From GCA-020343675 sp964462945 (lineage in GTDB: Bacteria > Planctomycetota > Phycisphaerae > Sedimentisphaerales > Anaerobacaceae): a stretch of DNA of 44,224 nucleotides. The position numbers and the translations under genes are program-made. Shown one piece after another: positions 15,104 to 23,541 of this stretch. The notes beneath the pieces are model-generated. The model was not told where the DNA came from. It did not search any database and was given only the letters and a program-made list of their open reading frames with translations. The stretch's first letter is position 1. Every line of letters begins with the position of its first letter. Location of the stretch: positions 1 to 44,224 of the forward strand of contig CAYWZW010000043.1 of the NCBI GenBank assembly GCA_964462945.1, given 5' to 3'.

Positions 15104-16053
15104 TATCGGTCGATGGGCAGGGGGATTTTGTCCCGCGGGTCACGCAGATTGATGTACTTTGCGCCGCCGGAGAGCGTGCCGTATTGCTTGTAATAGCCGT
15201 AAAGCTTGGCTAATTTCTGCTCGTCCGTAGATTCCAGATGCTGCTGCCATTTGCCCACTTCCGCTCCCCACGTAATTTCGGTATCGTCTTTTGCGTAAAG
15301 GACAATATGCGGATGGCGGCTGTTCTTGTTCTCCCGGCCGTTGAAATTGCCGACGTCGATGCGGTCGATTTCATAGAGCAAGGGCTTATCCGGCGTCAGG
15401 GACCTGTCCATCTGGTCGAGCCGGTTGAGTATCGCTATGGCCGCGGCCAGGTCCTCGCGCTGCCAGACTTCGCCGAGCGGCGGCGTCTTCGTCGTCGCCG
15501 GCAGCCCTCTTATCTCCACGATGGGCAAACTCGTTATCGGCACAAAATCGAGCACGACCTGCTCGCCGTCCACGTAGAACTTGGCCGGACCTGATTGGAC
15601 CAGCGCCACGGGCTTTCGCCACCGTCCCTCGACGCGGAGGCAATCGGGCGTGGTCCGCACCCTGACGTTGTCCAGCCATACCACCTGCCGGACGAGGTTG
15701 CGCTGGACCGATAAAGCCGTGTCTTCGTCGAGCCTTGGACGCTCGCCCTTGCCTTGTGCGGCGGCATAGACTTTTTCTTTGAGTTGCTCGTTGACCCAGG
15801 CGGGGACGCCCGCCAGCTCCAGCTCCACCGCGGCTTCCGGGGCCGGGACAGTCCTGGACACGTATTTCTCCAGGAGGATAAGGGTGATAACTATCCCGCA
15901 GAGGACGCCGACGACTATAAACACTTTTACAACACCGGCCAAACCCGGACCGACCCAGTGCGCTCGCTGTCTTGTCCTTTTTCCCAGGGGGCCGGGCCTG
16001 AACGAGATTCTCTCAGCTTTGCCTTTTTTTCTTTTCTTGCCGGTTATCATCAT
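15100..16053 (-). CDS. ftsQ: Cell division protein FtsQ/DivIB-like
   Basis: The 317-residue protein has a basic cytoplasmic N-terminus, one membrane helix at about 40-62 (VFIVVGVLCGIVITLILL) and a periplasmic part with POTRA-like and FtsQ-like regions (VQRNLVRQVVWLDNVRVRTT, then a beta domain with PLLYEIDRIDVGNF). FtsQ links the divisome proteins FtsL and FtsB to the septum. Sequence similarity is weak, as is usual for FtsQ, and the call rests on topology plus position behind murC-murB-ddl. The ATG at 16053 is chosen because it overlaps the ddl stop through ATGATGA, which removes a 26-residue spurious extension. Confidence 0.82.
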   Translation of the reverse strand: MMITGKKRKKGKAERISFRPGPLGKRTRQRAHWVGPGLAGVVKVFIVVGVLCGIVITLILLEKYVSRTVPAPEAAVELELAGVPAWVNEQLKEKVYAAAQGKGERPRLDEDTALSVQRNLVRQVVWLDNVRVRTTPDCLRVEGRWRKPVALVQSGPAKFYVDGEQVVLDFVPITSLPIVEIRGLPATTKTPPLGEVWQREDLAAAIAILNRLDQMDRSLTPDKPLLYEIDRIDVGNFNGRENKNSRHPHIVLYAKDDTEITWGAEVGKWQQHLESTDEQKLAKLYGYYKQYGTLSGGAKYINLRDPRDKIPLPIDRY

Positions 16054-17024
16054 GTCGCATCTTGTTCTAACACGGGCCGCCGCGCCGGCGACGAATACGT
16101 TGCCTCGACGATTTTCGCGCACAAATCGCACATGGACAGACCCATTTTTGCCGCGGCTTTGGGCAAAAGTGAGTGACTTGTAAAGCCGGGGATCGTATTA
16201 GCCTCCAGAACGTACGGGATTTGCTCACCGCTCAGGATGAAATCAATCCTTGCAAAGTGCCGGCAGCCGAGCGCGATGAAACAATCGACGGCAGCCCGGC
16301 TGACACCGGCGGCCACAGCAGGATCCGTAATCGTGTCGAAGAGGTACTCCGTTTGTTCGTCAACATATTTTGCGTGGTAGTTGTAGAAGGCGCTTCGCGT
16401 TCGGATTTCAATGATCGGCAGGGCCCGATCGCATAAGATACCTACGGTGACTTCTCTGCCCGGAACGTATTCTTCGATCATGCAGTCGCCGAACCGGCCG
16501 AATGTTTCCCGTGCGGCGGCGATCGCTTCGTGCGGCGTCGAGACCATACGGACGCCGACGCTGCTTCCCTGCCTGACGGGTTTCACGACGTATCTGTCCG
16601 CAGAAAAATGCCGCAGTTGCTCTTCAAGCTGCCGCACGTCACTTTCGGGGCTGAACTCGATGGCGCTGGGTGTGGCTATCCCCGCGCGGTCAAAGAGCTT
16701 CTTGCTTGCCAATTTGTCAAACGCCAATCTGCTCGCGGCCGGCCCGCTGCCCGTGTAGAGAAGCGATCTGTCCTCCAGTATCTGCTGGAGCTGGCCGTCT
16801 TCGCCGAATGTGCCGTGCAGCGCGGGAAAGAACACATCGACGCCGCCGTCTTCCAGTATCTCAAGGTTATCGGGTCGAATGTCGGCGGCGACCACGCGAA
16901 AGCCGGCTTCTTCCAGCGCCTCGGCGACGCACGTGCCGCTTTGAAGGCTGATGTCTCGCTCTGTACCGATGCCGCCGGAAAGGACGGCTACTTTTAGTTT
17001 TCTATTCACTATTTCCAAGTCCAC
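16050..17024 (-). CDS. ddl: D-alanine--D-alanine ligase
   Basis: The 324-residue ATP-grasp enzyme joins two D-alanines for the peptidoglycan precursor. Visible motifs are KVAVLSGGIGTERDISLQSG (11-30), FPALHGTFGEDGQLQ (66-80), the ATP-grasp loop VKPVRQGSSVGV (147-158), ARIDFIL near 265 and LEANTIPGFTSHSLLPKAA near 280, which holds the metal-binding Asn and the substrate loop. The length is normal. It is third in a reverse-strand operon, and its stop overlaps the ftsQ start. A 371-base gap holding a palindromic element separates it from murB, so an internal promoter or RNA processing site is possible. Confidence 0.95.
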   Translation of the reverse strand: MDLEIVNRKLKVAVLSGGIGTERDISLQSGTCVAEALEEAGFRVVAADIRPDNLEILEDGGVDVFFPALHGTFGEDGQLQQILEDRSLLYTGSGPAASRLAFDKLASKKLFDRAGIATPSAIEFSPESDVRQLEEQLRHFSADRYVVKPVRQGSSVGVRMVSTPHEAIAAARETFGRFGDCMIEEYVPGREVTVGILCDRALPIIEIRTRSAFYNYHAKYVDEQTEYLFDTITDPAVAAGVSRAAVDCFIALGCRHFARIDFILSGEQIPYVLEANTIPGFTSHSLLPKAAAKMGLSMCDLCAKIVEATYSSPARRPVLEQDAT

Positions 17025-17116
17025 TATTGTTCACGTAGGGCCGCCAATCGTTCTGAGCCGGACGGGCCGCCAGTTCAGATCTAATAAGAGTTTTGCAAAA
17101 TTGAAGTTAGGCATAT

Positions 17117-17157
17117 ATTATTTCAGAAAATCGTGAAACCCGATTTTCTGAAATAAT
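17117..17157. repeat. Perfect 17-bp hairpin inside the mur-operon element
   Basis: The arms 17117-17133 (attatttcagaaaatcg) and 17141-17157 are exact complements around a seven-base loop. The hairpin is not followed by a T tract on the reverse strand, so it is not a typical terminator for murB. Confidence 0.75.
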
Positions 17158-17210
17158 CGGGCACCGTATCGTAACATATTGTCGAGTCAAACGTTGCGCG
17201 TCGTATTTTA

Positions 17211-17245
17211 GAAAGAAAAAATCGAAAGAGAAGATTTTTTCTTTC
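17211..17245. repeat. Perfect 13-bp hairpin, purine/pyrimidine-skewed
   Basis: The arms 17211-17223 (GAAAGAAAAAATC) and 17233-17245 (GATTTTTTCTTTC) pair perfectly around a nine-base loop, with a further run of A/T pairing outside. On the transcribed reverse strand the stem contains A- and U-runs and could act as a processing or pause site. It lies 125 bases or more behind the murB stop. Confidence 0.7.
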
Positions 17246-17395
17246 CAAAAGTATGCCTAACTTCAATTTTGCAAAAGCTCAAATCTAAGCCAAAGGAGAA
17301 AAATCCATCACCCTGGGCACAGCGGTACGTCATTTCACTTTGAAGGCCGGGTTCTCGGCCGGCGATCGCGCCGGCGGCGAGCATCCAACCTCTTG

Positions 17396-18274
17396 TCACC
17401 AAATCTCGATTTCAAGCTCCAGCTCGACGTCGAATTGTTCTTTGACTTTCTGCTTTACGGCCTCTATCAGTTTCATCACGTCGCGGCTGGTGCACCCATC
17501 TTCGGCGATGATAAAATTGGCGTGTTTGTCGCTGACGACGGCCCCGCCAATCTGCAGCCCTTTCAGCCCGGCCCTGTCGATCAAGGCGCCGGCCGAGACC
17601 CCTCGGGGATTCTTGAATACGCAGCCCGCGTTTTTCGTTTTTAACGGCTGACTGTTCTTCTTGTAAATCCAGACTTCTTTGACCGTCCGCATGATTTGTT
17701 CCGGGTCGGCGGCGTTCAGTTTCAGCCGTGCGTTGAGGATGAATTTTGCCGTAATATTCGTTTGGCGGTAATCGAATACCAGCTCCGGCTTGCTCTTTTC
17801 AAAGACGTTGCCGGCCTTATCCATCAGCGTGACGGTCTCTACCACGGCGCCGAAATCCCCGAAGTTGCCGCCCGCATTCATCCTTACCGCTCCGCCCGTC
17901 GAGCCGGGTATGCCTGTCAGGGCCTCGACGCCTGAGAGTCCTTTTTCCACGCAGGTTAAGACCAGCTTGCTCAATTCCGCCCCCGCCCAGGCCGTGACCT
18001 CCTGGCCCTTGAACTCGACGTGCGTGAAGGGTTCGGCCTCGAGCTTTATCACGGCGCCGCGCAGGCCGTCGTCATTGATAAGCAGGTTGGAGCCGAAACC
18101 CATGACGTAAATCCGAATTCCATTCTCGTTGCACCGTTGGACAACTTTCTTGAGCTGCTCAATCGTTTTCGGCCTGATAAAATAATCAGCCGGGCCGCCA
18201 AGGCCGTACCACGTCTGCTTGGCCAGCGGATAGTTTGTCTCAACGATGCCCTCCAAGCCACAAAAGGTATCCAT
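17396..18274 (-). CDS. murB: UDP-N-acetylenolpyruvoylglucosamine reductase
   Basis: The 292-residue FAD enzyme reduces UDP-GlcNAc-enolpyruvate to UDP-MurNAc. Motifs: YGLGGPADYFI (23-33), GFGSNLLINDDGLRG (59-73) and GIPGSTGGAVRMNAGGNFG (about 111-129) for FAD binding, and NAGCVFKNPRGVSAGALID (about 213-231), which contains the catalytic serine region. The C-terminus carries the acidic stretch expected for the catalytic Glu. Length matches type IIb MurB. The start overlaps murC by 35 bases, indicating translational coupling. It is second in the murC-murB-ddl-ftsQ operon. Confidence 0.95.
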   Translation of the reverse strand: MDTFCGLEGIVETNYPLAKQTWYGLGGPADYFIRPKTIEQLKKVVQRCNENGIRIYVMGFGSNLLINDDGLRGAVIKLEAEPFTHVEFKGQEVTAWAGAELSKLVLTCVEKGLSGVEALTGIPGSTGGAVRMNAGGNFGDFGAVVETVTLMDKAGNVFEKSKPELVFDYRQTNITAKFILNARLKLNAADPEQIMRTVKEVWIYKKNSQPLKTKNAGCVFKNPRGVSAGALIDRAGLKGLQIGGAVVSDKHANFIIAEDGCTSRDVMKLIEAVKQKVKEQFDVELELEIEIW

Positions 18275-19733
18275 CTGCCACCTTCCAAATATCGCCTGCG
18301 CCCATGGTGACCACCAATTCGCCGCTGCTTACGTTGCTCTTGAGATAATCGCAAATGGCCTCGAAACTTTCGATAAACAAAGCCTGCGTTCCACGCGACC
18401 GCATTCTCTCGACCAGGATCTGGGCGTTAATCTCTGTTTTGGCCGATTCCGAATCCCGGACAAAATAAATCTCCGGCACTATTGTTACATCGGCAAGCTT
18501 AAAGCTTTCTGCAAAATCATCAAGCAAAAATCTTGTTCTGCTGTACTGGTGCGGCTGAAAAACGCACCAGAGTCGCTGGGGCCGGTACCTCTGGCGGATC
18601 GCCGCCAGCGACGCCCGGATTTCCGTCGGGTGGTGGGCGTAGTCGTCGAGAACTGTAATCTGCCCGAATTGCCCCTTCAACATCAGCCGGCGGTCCATGC
18701 CGGTAAAGTCCGGCAGCAATTCAAGTATTCGTTCGGCATCCAGCCCGAGGTGGATCGCCATGGCCACGACCGCCAGGGCGTTCATGATGTTGTGACGGCC
18801 CGGAACGGAAATTCGTGCCGGTCCCATGAATCTGCCGTCCCGATAGACCTCAAAGGCGGGAAGCCTGCCCTTCAGGGTGATGTTCTTGGCGTAGAAGCTG
18901 CAATTCTCATCAAGCCCGAAGGTCTCCCAGTGGACCAGGCTGTCCGTCTCGCGCCAGTGGGGGTCCGCCATTATTTTTGCCACATTCGCATCCTGCCCGT
19001 TGGCGATGATGACGCCGTGTGGCTTTGTGCCGAGGGCAAATTCGCCGAAGGCTTCCACGATCTCATCTTCATCCTTGTAGTAGTCCAGATGGTCCTGCTC
19101 GATATTCAGGATACAGGCGATTCTGGGCTTGAGGTTCAGAAAGCTCCTGTCGTACTCGCAGGCCTCGGCCACAAAGAGCTTGCTGTCCGCCACGCCGGAA
19201 GAGGTGCCCAACTGCCTGATGCCGGCTCCGATGATGAAGTTCGTATCGACGCCGGCCTGTTTGAGCAAATAGGCAAGCCACCCGCTCGTTGTGCTTTTGC
19301 CGTGGGTGCCGCTGACGGCAACGCCCTCATAGCGGTTCATCAGCTCGCCTAACATCTCGGCATACTTATAGACCTTAAGCCCTCGCTCTCGTGCGAGCTT
19401 CAATTCCGGGTTATCTTCTCTGATCGCCGCCGAGACGATGACCGCATCGGTCTGGGGACGGAGGTTCCCGACGCTGTGGCCGATCTTTATATCAGCCCCC
19501 ATCCGGCGAAGGCTTTCGGTGGCCTCGCTGGACATCTGGTCCGATCCCGTGACCGCCGCACTGTTTTTCATCAGAAGCTGCGCCAGCCCGCTCATCCCGA
19601 CACCGCCGGCGCCGATGAAGTGAAATCTTTTGTGAGCTAATCCCAATCTTTTGACGGTGCTGCCTGCTGGCCCGCGAGCATTTGCCTGCAGGCAGGAGTC
19701 CGCCTCATAGGTTTGCGTATTTGGCTGGTTCAT
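18240..19733 (-). CDS. murC: UDP-N-acetylmuramate--L-alanine ligase
   Basis: The 497-residue Mur ligase adds L-alanine to UDP-MurNAc using ATP. Motifs are RFHFIGAGGVGMSGLA (36-51), the P-loop SGTHGKSTTSGW (141-152), the central EACEYDRSFL and NIEQDHLDYY, and DDYAHHPTEI in the C-terminal domain. The ATG at 19733 is chosen because AAAGGA lies before it and the longer frame has no family support. The N-terminus has about 35 extra residues before the usual start, partly coded by a palindromic tract with tttgcctgcaggcaggag. The gene is first in the operon; its promoter must lie in 19734-20138. Confidence 0.95.
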   Translation of the reverse strand: MNQPNTQTYEADSCLQANARGPAGSTVKRLGLAHKRFHFIGAGGVGMSGLAQLLMKNSAAVTGSDQMSSEATESLRRMGADIKIGHSVGNLRPQTDAVIVSAAIREDNPELKLARERGLKVYKYAEMLGELMNRYEGVAVSGTHGKSTTSGWLAYLLKQAGVDTNFIIGAGIRQLGTSSGVADSKLFVAEACEYDRSFLNLKPRIACILNIEQDHLDYYKDEDEIVEAFGEFALGTKPHGVIIANGQDANVAKIMADPHWRETDSLVHWETFGLDENCSFYAKNITLKGRLPAFEVYRDGRFMGPARISVPGRHNIMNALAVVAMAIHLGLDAERILELLPDFTGMDRRLMLKGQFGQITVLDDYAHHPTEIRASLAAIRQRYRPQRLWCVFQPHQYSRTRFLLDDFAESFKLADVTIVPEIYFVRDSESAKTEINAQILVERMRSRGTQALFIESFEAICDYLKSNVSSGELVVTMGAGDIWKVADGYLLWLGGHR

Positions 19734-20138
19734 AGCATCCTTTCTGCACCCTTTGCTCCTCAAACAAATCTTCGCACAGTGTACCACGGAAAACGGTCCG
19801 CACAAAGAAAAAACTCCTGCTCGCACAAGCAGGTGGCGGACACAGGAACGTCTGACCCATGTGTACGACGTGGCTTTGCTGCTATGCCTACATCGGCAGT
19901 TTCAGCGAAGTCTCTTGAAACTCTGCTGCCGGGAAGTGTGATATTGAGCGAGGCGAGACATCCAGCCGATGGGAGCTAAATCGCATGAGGCACCTTGGGA
20001 TGGATAAGGCGGCAGGACGCCGAAAGGACTATCCGCACAAGAGCGAAATGTGACGCAGAGGGCGCGGGAGCAATATGCTGTTGACCTGCACGGGCTTGGG
20101 TGGTACTTTATCACCGGCGTAATTAAGGAAGCCTGACT
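19734..20138. other. Divergent intergenic region between murC and a membrane-protein gene
   Basis: The stretch must hold divergent promoters for the mur operon and the forward gene at 20139. No strong promoter, operator, RNA gene or long repeat was recognised. Its composition resembles coding DNA without a stable frame, so it may contain a decayed gene. Confidence 0.4.
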
Positions 20139-21014
20139 ATGGAATTATCCTGGGCAATGAAACTGAGAATCGCTGCTGCCGCGGGTATCGGTACGGTCTT
20201 GATAGGGATTCTGGCTTGGCCGCTGACGGCGCCGTCTGAGACGACCGGGGCCGTAAGCCAAACTGGTGCATTTATTTTATTGGTCCTGGCATTGCTCGCC
20301 GGCGTTATGGCCTATTTTGTTTCCCGGCCGTACGACCGGGAAATCGCCATCCTGGCGGCCCCATTCGGCTTGGCTGTTTGGGCGGTGCGTTCCGGCGGCA
20401 TGGCTGCTCTGATGCAGGTAAATGCGACCGCCGCCGAGCGCCAGGCGATTCTCCAGTCGTTCAAGTGGCAGCCGGTTCTTTGGCTGGTCGTTGTTGCTGC
20501 CGGGTTTGCCGGGCCGCTCTTGTGCCGCAAAATCCTGTCAAGTCAGAAGGCAAGCCAGGACAAAAAGGAATCTAAAGCAGGTTCTGGAAAGTACTTAAAC
20601 GCTATAATCGCGCTGGCCGCTTCAGCCCTGGTGGCGCATTTCTGTATCAAAATATTTGCCCAGGATGTCCGATTACCTGATGATCGTTTCGGCTCGGTTG
20701 TGGCCCAGCCGGCCCTCGGACAGCTCGCGTTTGCCGTGTTAGTTTCCTACGGGCTTGCCGCTTTCGCAGTCCGAAAGTTCCTCAATGTCGGATACATCTG
20801 GCCAACGATCTCCAGTGTTTTCGTAACTGCTTTTGCTATAAGTTCTTATGAGAATCAGGTGCAGTATCTTGCTCAGAACTGGCCTGCGGCTTTCTTCTCG
20901 AACGCAATTGTCTCCATATTGCCTGTTCAAATGGTGGCTTTTGGAACGCTCGGTTCCATTGCCGGCTACTGGATGGCTGCGAGGTATGACTACTGGCGAA
21001 AATACGAGGTTTGA
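20139..21014 (+). CDS. Hypothetical multi-spanning membrane protein
   Basis: I do not recognise the family. The 291-residue protein has about seven hydrophobic segments, near residues 10-28, 44-62, 70-85, 108-126, 147-166, 190-212 and 250-275. There is a short charged cytoplasmic loop (residues 130-146, lysine- and serine-rich). No enzyme motif is visible. Similar proteins occur in Phycisphaerae-like genomes next to pilus assembly or envelope genes, but that association is from memory and not shown here. A weak ribosome binding site (TAAGGAAG) precedes the ATG. It is transcribed away from the mur operon. Confidence 0.72.
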   Translation: MELSWAMKLRIAAAAGIGTVLIGILAWPLTAPSETTGAVSQTGAFILLVLALLAGVMAYFVSRPYDREIAILAAPFGLAVWAVRSGGMAALMQVNATAAERQAILQSFKWQPVLWLVVVAAGFAGPLLCRKILSSQKASQDKKESKAGSGKYLNAIIALAASALVAHFCIKIFAQDVRLPDDRFGSVVAQPALGQLAFAVLVSYGLAAFAVRKFLNVGYIWPTISSVFVTAFAISSYENQVQYLAQNWPAAFFSNAIVSILPVQMVAFGTLGSIAGYWMAARYDYWRKYEV

Positions 21015-21345
21015 CGGCGGAATCAGCCGCGTTCGGCAAAATCGGCACATCTTTTTTTTGACCCTCTGAATTTGCATAACACCATATATTTAAGACATTT
21101 ATAAGCGTAGAACAGTGAAAAACAATGTAGTTGCCCGCCCAAAAAACGGCAATTGTCTGTTTTCGGTCTGAGAATTAGCCGAAATATATTGTGTTAATGA
21201 TTCGTTGGCAGGATGCTGTTTTTGAGCTAAGTATTTATGAAATAATGGCATATAGAGGCCGTTAAGGAGCGAAAAGGACGAACAGTTGGCCGGAGTTTTT
21301 CGTAAAGTATAGCATAGTAAGGCCAGCCGACAAAAGGAGTTAGCA
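21015..21345. other. csrA leader and upstream region
   Basis: No gene is seen. A T-tract at about 21051-21058 after small GC-rich hairpins (gccgcgttcggc) may end the upstream transcript. The rest is AT-rich and probably contains the csrA promoter. The ribosome binding site AAAAGGAG (about 21333-21340) carries a GGA, the core recognised by CsrA, so autoregulation is possible but not shown. Confidence 0.4.
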
Positions 21346-21630
21346 ATGTTGGTTCTGAGCAGACAAAGAGATGAGTCGATTATGATCGGCGATAATGTCG
21401 AAATCATTATCGTTGATGTTCGTGGGGACAAGGTTCGTCTCGGTATAACGGCTCCGAAGGATATACCGGTCCATCGCAGAGAAATATACGACGCGATCCA
21501 GCGTGAAAAAGCCGAGAAAAAGGCGGCCGAGAAGCAGCAGGAGAAAGAACCCAAGGCCGAGCAGGAAGAAACACCCCAGACCGATCCCGAAGAAGAGCCT
21601 AAAACACAGCCTTTCAAGAAATCCAAGTAG
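21346..21630 (+). CDS. csrA: Carbon storage regulator CsrA with C-terminal extension
   Basis: The first about 58 residues are a standard CsrA: MLVLSRQRDESIMIGDNVEI (1-20), VRGDKVRLGITAPKDIPVHR (25-44) with the RNA-contacting VHRREIYDAI at 42-51. CsrA dimers bind GGA loops in mRNA leaders to block or alter translation. The product is 94 residues, longer than the usual 60-75, because a charged, Glu/Lys/Pro-rich tail (about 52-94) is added; it is probably unstructured. A strong AAAAGGAG precedes the ATG. No flagellin or fliW gene, the usual neighbours, is in the window. Confidence 0.93.
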   Translation: MLVLSRQRDESIMIGDNVEIIIVDVRGDKVRLGITAPKDIPVHRREIYDAIQREKAEKKAAEKQQEKEPKAEQEETPQTDPEEEPKTQPFKKSK

Positions 21631-21785
21631 CGGCGGTAACTCACCTGAAACCGCGTCTTGGACTTTTTCGCTAACACCATTCGTTTCCCGATTTCGTTCA
21701 ATCTTTTATTGCCCCCGGAGTACACATGTCGTATTGCGTAGCGCACGGTTCGCCAATAGAATGCCGATGTGTGGAAGGGTGAGCT

Positions 21786-22325
21786 TTGGATTCAATCGGA
21801 ATGCTTGAGTACATTACAGACAGGGATATCTACGAGAAGGTGATTTGCGGGCGAATCGGAAAGGCCCGGAAGTTCGTTTGGATAGCGACGTCCGACTTGA
21901 AAGACCTTCATGTCGATAAGGGCCGCAGGATGGTGCCGTTCCTTGAGGTCCTGTCCGATTTGGTGGATAGACGTGTGGAGATACGACTGTTGCACGCCAA
22001 AGAGCCGGGGCCGGCCTTTCGTGAGGATTTCGACAAGTACCCAAATTTGATAAAGGGCATGGAGCGAATCCTGTGTCCGAGAGTTCATCTCAAAGCCGTG
22101 GTTATTGACGGCGATTTTGCCTACACCGGCAGCGCCAATCTGACCGGCGCCGGCATGGGGGCCAAAAGCGAGCACAAAAGAAATTTCGAGTCCGGCATTA
22201 TCACCGACGACCGAACAATAGTCGGCAAAGTCATGGAGCAATTCGACGGCATCTGGCGAGGAACCCACTGCCCCCCCTGCAAACGAAAGAAATTCTGCGC
22301 CGACTACAAAGACATCTTAGCGTGA
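21786..22325 (+). CDS. Small PLD-type (single HKD) protein with C-terminal Cys cluster
   Basis: The 179-residue protein has one phospholipase D motif, HLKAVVIDGDFAYTGSANLT (101-120), with His101, Lys103 and Asp108 of HxKx4D and the trailing GSANLT. Single-HKD proteins generally dimerise to form the active site and are often nucleases. The C-terminal tail has Cys162, Cys165 and Cys171 in HCPPC and FCADYK, which with Cys97 may bind metal or an iron-sulfur cluster. The start is TTG at 21786 or ATG at 21801; neither is clearly favoured. It is convergent with tcmP. Substrate is unknown. Confidence 0.8.
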   Translation: MDSIGMLEYITDRDIYEKVICGRIGKARKFVWIATSDLKDLHVDKGRRMVPFLEVLSDLVDRRVEIRLLHAKEPGPAFREDFDKYPNLIKGMERILCPRVHLKAVVIDGDFAYTGSANLTGAGMGAKSEHKRNFESGIITDDRTIVGKVMEQFDGIWRGTHCPPCKRKKFCADYKDILA

Positions 22326-22380
22326 GCTAAGTCGAACTTTGCAAATGGCGGGTAAAGATCAAGCCGGATCCCCAGGCCAT

Positions 22381-23541
22381 TTATCGGGGCCAAACGGAGG
22401 CATTCTCTTGGATTTTTGTGCCTGGGCAGTCGCTCGCGATTTCACCATCTTTAATTGCTTGTTTGATAGCCTGATTGAATTCCGAATCGGTGTACAGGCT
22501 CGGCCGAGCAATCGTGGCACTTATTCGGAGACCTGTCCAGTCTGTCCTCCCGAGTTTTCGGCAGGTTTCGACGATTATCTTCTTGATCTCCTCTGGTCTA
22601 ATGACTTCCTTGTCGGGTTGATTTGAAAATAAGAAGCCTTCAATGAAGCCGGCTTGAATGAACTCTCTTCGCGCTTTGACCACAGCACGGTTCATCAGAT
22701 CAACTGCGTGGTGAGATCGTGAGCCGAAAACCAAATGGTATTTAGGATACGAAGTCTCATACTTCTCACGAATTGGATAGGTAAGTACATATCTGAACCA
22801 GCGATGAAGCTGACTTGCGTAGCCATCTGCAAGACTGTCAGTGCGTTCTGTTTGTGAAAGAGAATCATCAAAAGCAATTCTCTGCCAATATGTTCCGCCA
22901 GCGATTTGGTTAAAACGAAGAACCTGTGGATGTTCTGACTTGAGTTTCTTGAGCGACATCATATGACCTACAGAACCCCAGACTCCACGTAGAAAGCCCC
23001 AACTCATAAAATTTATGAGAACTTCAACGCTTTGGCCTGTCTGCAATTGCTCATAAACAGAACGCATCTCGTCAAAAAGCAGGTGGCTGGGTTTTATTGG
23101 ATCAAGATAAACAAATACTGAATGATCTCGTGCTAAATCAGAGATCTCATCAACAAACTTGCTAAAATTGCCAGAACGCGTCTCTATGGGAACGGTTGAA
23201 TCACGAGTATTTTCTTCGAGCCTCGCGTAGAGTTCATTATTAGCCTCGATGAAGAAGCCAGTGACTTCATAGCCGGATTCATGAAGCCTGCGAAGTCTTT
23301 GCAGTATTATCAGGGGACTTCCTAATTCGTTATCGTCAAATGCTCCAGGGCCGGCAAAACAATCGACAATCAAAATAGGCTTTCTTAATCTTTTTACCTT
23401 TTCCAAGTATGGTTCAAGGTAGTAATCAAGAATCAGGTCCTTATATCTTGACCATGGTTTCTTCTCTCGGAAGAAGTCAAGCACATTGTCCAACTGCAAT
23501 TCCCTTTTTGTGGTGAAGTGGTTTTTGTTCTGGGATACCAT
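22381..23541 (-). CDS. tcmP: Three-Cys-motif partner protein TcmP
   Basis: The 386-residue protein matches the TcmP family, named for its constant pairing with a three-Cys-motif protein. It has LDNVLDFFREKKPWSRYK (17-34), a methyltransferase-like motif ILIVDCFAGPGAF (56-68), FFIEANNELYARL near 96-108 and VFVYLDPIKPSHLLFDEM near 141-158, which resembles the catalytic region of class I methyltransferases. The reaction is not established. The ATG at 23541 is preferred over longer frames since it matches the domain start; the gene then overlaps the upstream partner by 65 bases. It is AT-richer than its neighbours and looks transferred. Confidence 0.88.
   Translation of the reverse strand: MVSQNKNHFTTKRELQLDNVLDFFREKKPWSRYKDLILDYYLEPYLEKVKRLRKPILIVDCFAGPGAFDDNELGSPLIILQRLRRLHESGYEVTGFFIEANNELYARLEENTRDSTVPIETRSGNFSKFVDEISDLARDHSVFVYLDPIKPSHLLFDEMRSVYEQLQTGQSVEVLINFMSWGFLRGVWGSVGHMMSLKKLKSEHPQVLRFNQIAGGTYWQRIAFDDSLSQTERTDSLADGYASQLHRWFRYVLTYPIREKYETSYPKYHLVFGSRSHHAVDLMNRAVVKARREFIQAGFIEGFLFSNQPDKEVIRPEEIKKIIVETCRKLGRTDWTGLRISATIARPSLYTDSEFNQAIKQAIKDGEIASDCPGTKIQENASVWPR

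Larger units (their letters stand above)
17091..17276. mobile_element. MITE-like palindromic element with 25-bp inverted repeats
   Basis: A perfect 25-base inverted repeat bounds the element: the left arm is 17091-17115 (starting TTTTGCAAAATTGAAG) and the right arm is 17252-17276 (its exact complement). Inside are two further perfect hairpins, at 17117-17157 and 17211-17245. The whole 186-bp unit is AT-rich, contains no gene and stands out from its surroundings. This architecture is that of a non-autonomous miniature inverted-repeat element or a large structured RNA. No target-site duplication is obvious. It lies within the mur operon, so it is transcribed with it unless it also terminates or starts transcription. 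Confidence 0.65.
17025..17395. other. murB-ddl gap holding a palindromic element
   Basis: The gap between the murB stop and the ddl start is unusually long for this operon. Positions 17091-17276 form a palindromic, MITE-like element described separately. The rest (17277-17395) contains a GC-rich palindromic tract (ggccgggttctcggccggcg, 17346-17365) and no gene. Confidence 0.6.
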
